Of a stretch of 64,000 nucleotides of DNA, positions 25,653-32,485 are shown in pieces. The DNA lies in NCBI GenBank assembly GCA_036496385.1, contig DASXLD010000070.1, positions 1 to 64,000 of the forward strand, in the 5' to 3' direction. A program made the position numbers and the translations under genes. Source of the DNA: Schlegelella_A sp036496385. GTDB taxonomy: Bacteria > Pseudomonadota > Gammaproteobacteria > Burkholderiales > Burkholderiaceae_C. The number at the start of each line of letters is the position of its first letter. Positions within the stretch are counted from its first letter, which is position 1. The notes under the pieces were generated by a model, which was not told the origin of the DNA, searched no databases, and saw only the letters and a program-made list of their open reading frames with translations.

Positions 25653-27555
25653 CCTGTTTGCCATAGGCACGGTCGTAGAGCTGGGCGAGCGCAAAGCGCG
25701 CCTGCGTCGTGTAGCCGGCGATCCGCTGCTGCTGGCCGGTCAGCTCGGTGATCGCGATCTCCTGTGCTTCCTCGCGTTGCTCGCGGCTGAGGCTGGCGAC
25801 GCGCGGGATCATCACCTGCAGCATCGGGCTGATCGCCGCGATCCGGTGCGCAAAGCGATCGAAGCGGAGCGGCTCCTCGCGCTGCGCTGTCGAGAGCGCT
25901 TCGGCGTGCTTCTTGGCGTCGTCGAGCCAGCCGCTCATGCGCTCGAGCTCGACCTTGGCGTCCCAGAGGCGGCCGACCGAATCCTGCGACAGCTGCCAGG
26001 CCAGCACGCCGCCGACCAGGCGCACGCGATCGCGCTGCTTGAACGCCTCCTCGTCGGCGGTCGGCGCTTCGACGATGCGGTGGATTTCCTTCAGCTTCTC
26101 GAGCAGCTCCTGCTGCTTGGCGTCGGCGAACGCGACGCCGTCGCCCGCCGCCTCGCCGGCAGCGACTTCGGCGGCGATGGTGTCGCGCCGCTTGACGAGC
26201 GCCTCGATGTCGATCTGCTGCTGCCGCTCGCGCACGACCGGCAGCCGGTCGGCGAAGGCCTTGCGGCGGGTCGCGAGCATGTCGTCGAAGATGACGAGCT
26301 TGTCGCGCCAATCCTCGAGGTTCTTGGCGAGGAAGCGCAGGTCGCGGTAGTTCTTGAGCGCTTCCTGGAACTCGTGCTGCGCGAGCACCTGCGCGAGATG
26401 GCGCGCGCGCGGCATTTCGGCGAGGTCGCGGATCTTCCAGAACCAGCCCATCTCCTCGCCGGGGTTCTGCTCGACCAGGGTGTCGATCATCTTGCCGTTG
26501 CGGATCGCCTTGATCGACTCCTCGAGCGCTGCGCTCTCGCGCTCGAACGCCGCGATCGCGCCCTCGTAGCGCTGCAGCGCCTGGCCGTGAGCGCCGAGCT
26601 CGGCGTAGGCGTAGGGGACGGCGATCTGCGCCTCGAGGACCGCGGTCTCGCCGAAGTCGCGCTTGGCGAGCTCCTGCCACGGCACGAGAGCGAGCTCGGG
26701 GTCCTTCAGCGCGTCGGCGGCCCAGCCGAAGCCGAGCAGCGCCTTGCTCGACTGCAGGCTCTCGAGGCGAACGCGCTCGAGATAGACCCGTGCATCCTTG
26801 GCCCGGCCCTCCGACAGCGCGGAGAAGCCGAGCGCGACGTTGGCGCGATCGCGAAGGTTGCGGTACTCCTCGCTCGGCGCCGACTCCTTGCCGAGCTCGT
26901 CGAGCAGCTCGGTGCCGCGCTTCGGATTGCCCGACTTCAGAAAGGCGATGCCGAGGTTGTAGCGAACGTAGCGCGCGCCGTTGCCCTTCAACGGCAGCCC
27001 GCTCAGCGCGCCGGCAGCGCCGGCATAGTCCGAGCGCAGCATCAGCAGCTGCGCGAGCAGCAGGCCCTTGTCCTCCTCGAGATCGCGCGGCAGCTTGTGC
27101 TCGACCTTGGCGAGCGCCTCCTCGGCCTCGGGCAGGTAGCCGCGCTGGTAGCGGATCTTGGCGAGATAGAACCAGGCGCGGTCACGCACCGAGGGCGCTG
27201 CGCCGCGGGCGACCATGGTCGCGAAGATGTCGCCCGCTTCCCTGGTCATGCCGTACGAGGCGAGCATGCCGCCGCGCAGGATCTCGGCTTCGTCGTCGTG
27301 ATGGACGAGGCGGTCGAACTGCTGCGACGCCATCATCGTCGTGATCGACGTGAAGTAGCGGTCCTGGAAGAAGTAGAACAGCGCGTCGCCGTAGTACGGC
27401 GCCTTGATCTCGTGCGTTGGCTCGGCCGGCGCGCTGGCGCCGAACCACGCTGCCTCAGCCGGCGCGAGCGGCCACGCCGCGAGCACGAGCGCCGCTGCGG
27501 CAGCGGCGGCGCGGCCGATGCCGGGGGCGAGGCGGGCGGGAGAACCTGGAGCCAT
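25621..27555 (-). CDS. Secreted TPR protein, 644 residues
   Basis: The product has a signal peptide (residues 1-35, ending AEAA) and helical repeats: TPR-like units span about residues 55-350, followed by a coiled, charged region (about 380-560) with many Glu/Arg heptads. It ends with a short KASAKP tail. It resembles GltD-type TPR proteins of Agl/Glt clusters but has no lipobox, so it may be periplasmic. It is 6 bases downstream of the preceding secreted-protein gene. Confidence 0.82.
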   Translation of the reverse strand: MAPGSPARLAPGIGRAAAAAAALVLAAWPLAPAEAAWFGASAPAEPTHEIKAPYYGDALFYFFQDRYFTSITTMMASQQFDRLVHHDDEAEILRGGMLASYGMTREAGDIFATMVARGAAPSVRDRAWFYLAKIRYQRGYLPEAEEALAKVEHKLPRDLEEDKGLLLAQLLMLRSDYAGAAGALSGLPLKGNGARYVRYNLGIAFLKSGNPKRGTELLDELGKESAPSEEYRNLRDRANVALGFSALSEGRAKDARVYLERVRLESLQSSKALLGFGWAADALKDPELALVPWQELAKRDFGETAVLEAQIAVPYAYAELGAHGQALQRYEGAIAAFERESAALEESIKAIRNGKMIDTLVEQNPGEEMGWFWKIRDLAEMPRARHLAQVLAQHEFQEALKNYRDLRFLAKNLEDWRDKLVIFDDMLATRRKAFADRLPVVRERQQQIDIEALVKRRDTIAAEVAAGEAAGDGVAFADAKQQELLEKLKEIHRIVEAPTADEEAFKQRDRVRLVGGVLAWQLSQDSVGRLWDAKVELERMSGWLDDAKKHAEALSTAQREEPLRFDRFAHRIAAISPMLQVMIPRVASLSREQREEAQEIAITELTGQQQRIAGYTTQARFALAQLYDRAYGKQDADKAASAKP

Positions 27556-27561
27556 CGGAAA

Positions 27562-28338
27562 TCACTGCCAGAGCTTGATGTCGAACTCGGGCTGGAGCTT
27601 GCCGGTCGAGTCCTGGATGCGAAGCTCGATGTACTTCGCTTCGGTCGTCTTCTCGAACTTGACGTTGGCGCCGCGCCGGTAGTTGCGCTCGTGCGGGCCC
27701 TTGCCGGTGAAGAACGCGACGAGCTCGTGCTTGCCCGTCTTCAGGTTGCCGAGATAGACGCGCTGCACACCGCCACGATGCAGAGCGTCGACCTCGAGCG
27801 CGGTGTAGAGGTAGTTCGCGACGACCTTGTCGTCGAGCTTCACCTGCACCGAGTCGAGCTGGAACATCGTGCCGACGTCCATCGAGACGAAGAGCGCCAC
27901 CTGCGTATTCGCCGGGAAGAGCAATTCCTCCTCGAGGACGAGCAGGTCGCGGTTGAGCTTGATGACATCGGCCTTGGCGTCCTGGATGCGCCCGTCGAGC
28001 GTTCCCGCCACCGGTGCGCTCGAAGGCGCGCCGGGCGTGAGCGCCGCGCTCACCATCGCCGGCATGCTCGCGGACCCGGCAGGACCCTCCGCCGCCGAAG
28101 CTGCGCCGGCGACCACGGGTGCGGCCGCTGCAGCGCCGCTGGCGGAAGCGGCAGCAGCCGAGGGCAACGCGACCGACGGCACCGACAGCAACGGCAATCC
28201 AGCCGACGTCTTCGCCGCGGCCGGTGCCGGAGCGCTTGCCGATGCTCGCGCAGGTGCAGGTGCAGGATCGGCAGCGCGCGCGATCGGCAACGATGCGGCG
28301 AGCGCGAGAACGGCGATCAGTGTGCAGCTTCGTTTCAT
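27562..28338 (-). CDS. Secreted protein with Ala/Pro-rich linker and C-terminal beta domain
   Basis: This 258-residue protein starts at ATG 28338; the longer in-frame alternative adds 19 unlikely residues. It has a signal peptide (residues 1-22, ending ARA-AD), an Ala/Pro/Ser-rich linker (about 25-115), and a folded domain (about 118-258) of alternating strands, including LDGRIQDAKADVIKLNRDLLVLEEELLFP and a strand-rich end. I do not recognise a family. It is positioned between DUF3570 and the TPR genes, so it is likely an envelope part of the cluster. Confidence 0.75.
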   Translation of the reverse strand: MKRSCTLIAVLALAASLPIARAADPAPAPARASASAPAPAAAKTSAGLPLLSVPSVALPSAAAASASGAAAAAPVVAGAASAAEGPAGSASMPAMVSAALTPGAPSSAPVAGTLDGRIQDAKADVIKLNRDLLVLEEELLFPANTQVALFVSMDVGTMFQLDSVQVKLDDKVVANYLYTALEVDALHRGGVQRVYLGNLKTGKHELVAFFTGKGPHERNYRRGANVKFEKTTEAKYIELRIQDSTGKLQPEFDIKLWQ

Positions 28339-28345
28339 GGCTGTC

Positions 28346-29467
28346 TCAATAGGTGGCCGACAGGTACATCTGGATGACGCTGGCGCTGTAGCCATAGAGG
28401 CTTCCGGTGCGGATGTCCGTGAAGTCCTTGAACTTGTAGCGCGTGTACTCGTAGGTACCGTTCAGCTTCAGGTCGTAGCGCCCCGGCACCTTGCGCAGGT
28501 TGTAGGCGAGCTTGAAGCCGAGGCCCATGTCGTTGAACGTGCTCAGCTGCCGGTTGCGCGAGATGTAGACCGTCTCGCTTTGCGCGTTGTCGCTGTAGAA
28601 GATCGCATGCGTCTGCGTGTAGTAGCGCAGGAACGCGTCGGCGAGCCAGGACTCGCCGATGTAGCGGCTGTAGCCGATCTCGGCGGTGTGCGCCTTGATG
28701 TCCCAGGTGTCGCTGAAGTAGCGGTACTCGGCGTGCATCGCGTCGCGGTTGCCGAGGTCGCCGACCAGCCTGAGCTTGACGGCGCGGCCGGTCCGGGTCC
28801 GCGGATTGCGCTCCGGCACCGTGGCGCCGAAGACGCGCGCGAAGCGGTATGGGCTGCCGAGATAGCCGTCGTCCGACAACGCCTCGAAGTTCAGGCTCGC
28901 GAGCCAGCGTGAGGTCAGGATCTGGGTCAGCCCGAGCCGGTACTGCCAGTGGCGCGCGGTATCGGAGAACTCCGGCGAGTTCTTCTTGCCGACCTTGTCG
29001 CTGCCGTGCGTGTAGCCGAAGGCGACGGTCGTCATGCCGCCGAACACCTCCTGCGTCACGTCGATGTTGCCGGTATTGGCGACGTAGTCGGGCTCGTGGC
29101 TGGTCATCGCGCCGATCGTGATCTGCGCGTCGCGGTAGACGTAGTCGGCGCTGAGGCCGAACTCGTTGCGGACTTCGTGGTACGGGCTGGCCGTCGTGAC
29201 GACGTCGATCGACGCGTTGCTCACCGCGTCCATGTAGTACGTTCCGGTGAGCGAGACCTTGTCGTAGATGCTCTTCCTCACCAGCACTGCCGGACCGTAG
29301 GCGTTGACGCCGCCGCCCGTGTAGGCGTGGAACAGCGCCTCGGCCTTGTCCTCTGGCAAGTCGACGGCGCGCGCGCCGCCGGCCGCGAACAGGCCGAGCA
29401 CCCCGCCGAGCAGCGCCAGCAGCCGCCGCCAGAGGCCGATCGCGGCTCTAGTTGCAGCCACATCCAC
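28346..29467 (-). CDS. DUF3570 outer-membrane beta-barrel protein
   Basis: This 373-residue protein has a signal peptide (about 1-34, ending ARAVD) followed by strand-rich sequence with many aromatic residues ending in an outer-membrane C-terminus (VIQMYLSATY). Family-typical elements include YGPAVLVRKSIYDKVSLTGTYYMDAVSNAS, TTASPYHEVRNEFGLS and the aromatic repeats around TAEIGYSRYIGESWLADAFLRYYTQ. DUF3570 genes are repeatedly found beside DUF4266 and ApbE, and are thought to be outer-membrane partners in extracytoplasmic redox systems. Function is unproven. Its start overlaps the DUF4266 stop by 20 bases. Confidence 0.85.
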   Translation of the reverse strand: MDVAATRAAIGLWRRLLALLGGVLGLFAAGGARAVDLPEDKAEALFHAYTGGGVNAYGPAVLVRKSIYDKVSLTGTYYMDAVSNASIDVVTTASPYHEVRNEFGLSADYVYRDAQITIGAMTSHEPDYVANTGNIDVTQEVFGGMTTVAFGYTHGSDKVGKKNSPEFSDTARHWQYRLGLTQILTSRWLASLNFEALSDDGYLGSPYRFARVFGATVPERNPRTRTGRAVKLRLVGDLGNRDAMHAEYRYFSDTWDIKAHTAEIGYSRYIGESWLADAFLRYYTQTHAIFYSDNAQSETVYISRNRQLSTFNDMGLGFKLAYNLRKVPGRYDLKLNGTYEYTRYKFKDFTDIRTGSLYGYSASVIQMYLSATY

Positions 29468-29687
29468 CTCCCTGGAAGCCGGTCGCCCCGCGCGCGCCCT
29501 CGCGGACGTCGCGCACGTGCTCGAAGTGCTTGTCGGGCAATGCGTCGCGCGACAGCTTCATGATCGGATCGGCGAGGCGCTCGCGCTCGTAGGGCTTGAC
29601 CCACGGCTCGAACTTCGGAACCGCGCAGCCGGCGAGCAGCACCGAGCCGAGCAGGACGGTGCCCGCGAGCGCGCGCAACATCGTCAT
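29448..29687 (-). CDS. DUF4266 lipoprotein with C-terminal Gly-Cys motif
   Basis: This 79-residue lipoprotein starts at ATG 29687, overlapping the TlpA-like stop (ATGA). The lipobox is LLAGC (Cys21). The mature part carries the conserved KFEPWVKPYERERLADPIM segment and ends in GGGCGCN, two cysteines very near the C-terminus, a feature of DUF4266. These cysteines may be redox active or ligate a cofactor. It lies between DUF3570 and a TlpA-like reductase, an arrangement that suggests that the thioredoxin may keep these cysteines reduced. No reaction is known. Confidence 0.85.
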   Translation of the reverse strand: MTMLRALAGTVLLGSVLLAGCAVPKFEPWVKPYERERLADPIMKLSRDALPDKHFEHVRDVREGARGATGFQGGGCGCN

Positions 29688-30202
29688 TTCAGGAGCTCCC
29701 GGATCTGCTTCTCGTAGTTGTCCTCGTAGCCGGCGAGATAGCCACGATGAACGTAGCGGACCTTGCCGTCCCGGTCGATGATCACGGTCGAGGGCATCGT
29801 GCTGAGGTCGTACAGCTTGCTCACCGTCTTGTCGGCGTCGAGCAGGACGGGGAAGGTGACGCCGAGCTTGGCCGCGACCTCGGCCGCTTTGCTCGGGTCG
29901 TCGTCGACGTTGACGCCGAGCAGCATGAAGCCCGAGGTGCGGTACTTCTCGTAGAGGCGATTGAGCTGCGGCATCTCCTGCCGGCACGGCGCGCACCAGG
30001 TCGCCCAGAAGTTGACCATCACGACGCGGCCGCGCTGCTCCTTGAGGCGCAGGTTCTGACCGCTCATCGCGTGCAGGGTGAAGTCGGGAGCCGGAGTCGC
30101 CGGCGCGATCGCCGACGAGGCCGTGCCGGCGACGACGACGATCGCGGCGCAGGCGATGGTCCGTAACGACGAAGAGAGTCGAGCGGGCGATCGGGTGTTC
30201 AT
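29684..30202 (-). CDS. TlpA-like thioredoxin-fold disulfide reductase
   Basis: This 172-residue protein has a signal anchor or signal peptide (residues about 12-34), an AhpC/Redoxin-type thioredoxin fold and the active site WCAPC (Cys70 and Cys73), followed by the cis-Pro TMPSTVIID region. It should act in the periplasm as a reductant, as TlpA, ResA and CcmG do, for example reducing heme-binding cysteines before heme attachment. Neighbouring CxnCH genes and DUF4266 cysteines are plausible partners. It lies 12 bases from the upstream beta-barrel gene. Confidence 0.92.
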   Translation of the reverse strand: MNTRSPARLSSSLRTIACAAIVVVAGTASSAIAPATPAPDFTLHAMSGQNLRLKEQRGRVVMVNFWATWCAPCRQEMPQLNRLYEKYRTSGFMLLGVNVDDDPSKAAEVAAKLGVTFPVLLDADKTVSKLYDLSTMPSTVIIDRDGKVRYVHRGYLAGYEDNYEKQIRELLK

Positions 30203-30214
30203 GGCAGCAGGAGG

Positions 30215-30862
30215 TCAGAAGTAGACGGTGAGACCGCCGGTGAGCTCGACGTTCTGCGTGCTCTGGCGCTTGCCGAGCAGGTCGAGCGAGAAGATGTGGT
30301 CGCGCAGGTCGAGCTGGAGCGCGATCCAGTCGGCGAGATAGACGCGATAGCCGAAGCCGAAGTTGAAGGTGGGCTTTCTCTGGTCGGCGAACTTGGTGCT
30401 GCCGACGCCGCCGACGATGTAGAACTGCGACGGCCGCGCCCGGCGCCCACCGATGAAGATCTCGCCCGGGAACAGGTTGTAGCCGGCCGAGAAGTTGTAG
30501 TAGCTCAGCTTCTCGCTGCTGGTCCCGAAGATGCCGCCCGGCAGGATCTGGCGGAACAGCTCGTCGCTGACCTTGGTCTGGCCGTAGACGCCCTCGACGA
30601 AGAAGTCCTCGGTGATGTGGTAGCCGATGCGGCCGCCGTAGACCCAGCTCGAGCCGAAGTTCTGCGTCGCGTAGGTGCCGGTGAAGAGGCCGACCTCGAA
30701 GTCGTTCGACGGGAACTTGGGCTTTTCGATGTCGCGCCGGTCGACCTGGGGAATGACGACCTGGTCGTTGTTGGCCGGCGGCGTGCTCTGCGCGAGCGCG
30801 GCGCAGCCCGCGCTTGCCAGCGCGGTTGCCAGGAGCGCCTTGCACAAGGTCTTGTTGTTCAT
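30215..30862 (-). CDS. Outer-membrane beta-barrel protein (Myxococcus-type OMP family)
   Basis: This 215-residue protein has a signal peptide (residues 1-25, ending ALAQ) and eight or so amphipathic strands, with final residues GGLTVYF typical for outer-membrane barrels. Aromatic girdles are seen in SSWVYGGRIGYHITEDFFVEGVYGQTK and NFSAGYNLF. It resembles the beta-barrel domain family seen in myxobacterial and related proteins, but I cannot verify that with an alignment. It probably provides an outer-membrane component for the machine, together with the SH3/barrel protein upstream. Confidence 0.82.
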   Translation of the reverse strand: MNNKTLCKALLATALASAGCAALAQSTPPANNDQVVIPQVDRRDIEKPKFPSNDFEVGLFTGTYATQNFGSSWVYGGRIGYHITEDFFVEGVYGQTKVSDELFRQILPGGIFGTSSEKLSYYNFSAGYNLFPGEIFIGGRRARPSQFYIVGGVGSTKFADQRKPTFNFGFGYRVYLADWIALQLDLRDHIFSLDLLGKRQSTQNVELTGGLTVYF

Positions 30863-30900
30863 TTGTTGGGTCCGGTGGCCCGCGGTCTTGGCCGAGGGCT

Positions 30901-31893
30901 TCAGAAGAAGAAGGAGAGTCCTGCGGTCCAGGCGCGGTACTCTGTCGATTTCAGGTCACTCAGAAGTGCGGTGTAGAGGGCGTAATCGGCACTCATCACG
31001 AAGCGCTCGGTGAGGTAGTAGCGAACGCCGATCCGAGCCACGCCCATCTTGGCGTCGGTCGTCGTGGCGCCGATCAGGCTCTGGTTCGGGAAGTTCTTGA
31101 ACTTGCCGAGGCCGAGGGCGAAGAACGGCGAGATGCGCTTGTCCGACCACGGCTCGATCATCAGATCGACGTGCCAGAGATCGGTGCCCGAGAACACGCC
31201 CTGCACCTGGCCGATGGTGCCTTCGATGCTCAACGTGTCGGAGAGGCGATAGCTGGTCCATAGCTTCAGGAACGGCTCAGCCTGGAAGTGTCCCCAAGCT
31301 GCGCCGAGTTGAACCTTCCGCGTCAGGTAGTCGTCGAGAAGAACATCACGGAAGGTCTTTGTGCCTCCTGCTGCAGTCAGCGTCGACTCGAGTTGCTGCC
31401 TGCTGACCCAGCCGACCTTGTCGCCCTCGGTGCGGACCCGGAACCAGTCGGTATGCCGCAGTTCGATCTCGATCCAGTCGTTGCGCGGTGCGACGAAGAA
31501 GATCGCATAGCCGCGGCCCGGCCCGGTGCGCAGCTCGATGTAGGGATCGCTGATCTGCACCTGCTCCGACTTGCGCGAGTGCGGCTTCGGCGGCGGTCGC
31601 TGCTCCGGCGTCGGAGCGGCGGCGCTTGCAGCGGCCGCGGTAGCCGCTGCCGCGCCGCTCGCCGCAGGCGCTGCAATCTGGGCCGCGGATGCAGCGGCCG
31701 CCGCGGCATCAACAGCCGTCGGTGCCGACGCAACGGCGGCAGGCGCGACCGCATCGGCGGCGGCCGCGGGATTCGTGAACAGCGCCACACCGGTGCACAA
31801 AAGGGCGGCGAAACGGCGGAGCAGCCAAGCCCTCCCCTTGCCGCGCCTGCTCCGCGGCCCCGCGCAGATGGCGGCGTTCACTGGGTGTTGCAC
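30901..31893 (-). CDS. SH3-domain plus outer-membrane beta-barrel protein
   Basis: The 330-residue protein has a signal peptide (about 1-47, ending NPAAA), a long Ala-rich linker (48-100), an SH3b-type domain (about 110-175: SDPYIELRTGPGRGYAIFFVAPRND and VGWVSRQQL) and a beta-barrel ending in AWTAGLSFFF. SH3b domains bind peptidoglycan or proteins, so the protein could tie the cell wall to the outer membrane. It overlaps the heme-lipoprotein gene's stop by 16 bases. It looks like a relative of the next barrel protein with an added wall-binding domain. Confidence 0.82.
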   Translation of the reverse strand: MQHPVNAAICAGPRSRRGKGRAWLLRRFAALLCTGVALFTNPAAAADAVAPAAVASAPTAVDAAAAAASAAQIAAPAASGAAAATAAAASAAAPTPEQRPPPKPHSRKSEQVQISDPYIELRTGPGRGYAIFFVAPRNDWIEIELRHTDWFRVRTEGDKVGWVSRQQLESTLTAAGGTKTFRDVLLDDYLTRKVQLGAAWGHFQAEPFLKLWTSYRLSDTLSIEGTIGQVQGVFSGTDLWHVDLMIEPWSDKRISPFFALGLGKFKNFPNQSLIGATTTDAKMGVARIGVRYYLTERFVMSADYALYTALLSDLKSTEYRAWTAGLSFFF

Positions 31894-32480
31894 GTGCCGG
31901 TCTTCGGATCGGCCGGCGTGAACATGTTGTCCGATGCGGAGCTGAATTCGTCCTGCCCTAAGGGGGCGGGATGGGTGATCCAGTACTTGATCAGGATGAC
32001 GTTGGGGTCGCTCTGGTCCGGGAAGACCTGGCCGCCGCCGTGGAAGACGCCGAGCAGCAAGGGCTTGAAGAGCAGTCGGCTTTCCTGCGTGTTGCCGATC
32101 ACGACCATGCCCTGCGCCGAATAGAAATTCTTGTACATGTCGCTGGCGCGGATCACGTCCGGCGTGTTGGCCGGATCGGAGACGTCAAGCGGCGTGGCTG
32201 CAGGCACCACCCGAAAAGCACCGCCGGTGCCCGTCACCGTATCGTGACAGCCGGCACCGGCGCATGTGTTGGTGGCTGAACTTCCCTGGATCTGCAGCTT
32301 AGCGAGAAAGATCGGGTCGATGCACTTCTCGAAGTACGCGAAGGACAGGTGCTGGTTTCCCTGGTCGTTCAGCGGGTTGCTCACCACAGGCGGATTGCCG
32401 AGTGGGTTCGATGAGCCTCCGCATGCCGCCAGGGTTCCCAGCAACGCGATCGAAAGTGTCGTCCTTCGCAGTACGGTCAT
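31878..32480 (-). CDS. Heme lipoprotein with CX4CH motif
   Basis: This 200-residue protein begins at ATG 32480. A lipobox (TLAACG, Cys about 20) marks it as a lipoprotein. Residues 73-79 read CAGAGCH, a CX4CH spacing that could attach c-type heme, in the context SSATNTCAGAGCHDTVTG. Later His and Met residues could be the distal ligand. Elsewhere it contains a short segment typical of cluster-associated cytochrome-like proteins. It is 5 bases from the stop of the HzsA-like gene. The alternative is that this spacing does not bind heme. Confidence 0.72.
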   Translation of the reverse strand: MTVLRRTTLSIALLGTLAACGGSSNPLGNPPVVSNPLNDQGNQHLSFAYFEKCIDPIFLAKLQIQGSSATNTCAGAGCHDTVTGTGGAFRVVPAATPLDVSDPANTPDVIRASDMYKNFYSAQGMVVIGNTQESRLLFKPLLLGVFHGGGQVFPDQSDPNVILIKYWITHPAPLGQDEFSSASDNMFTPADPKTGTCNTQ

Positions 32481-32485
32481 CAGCG

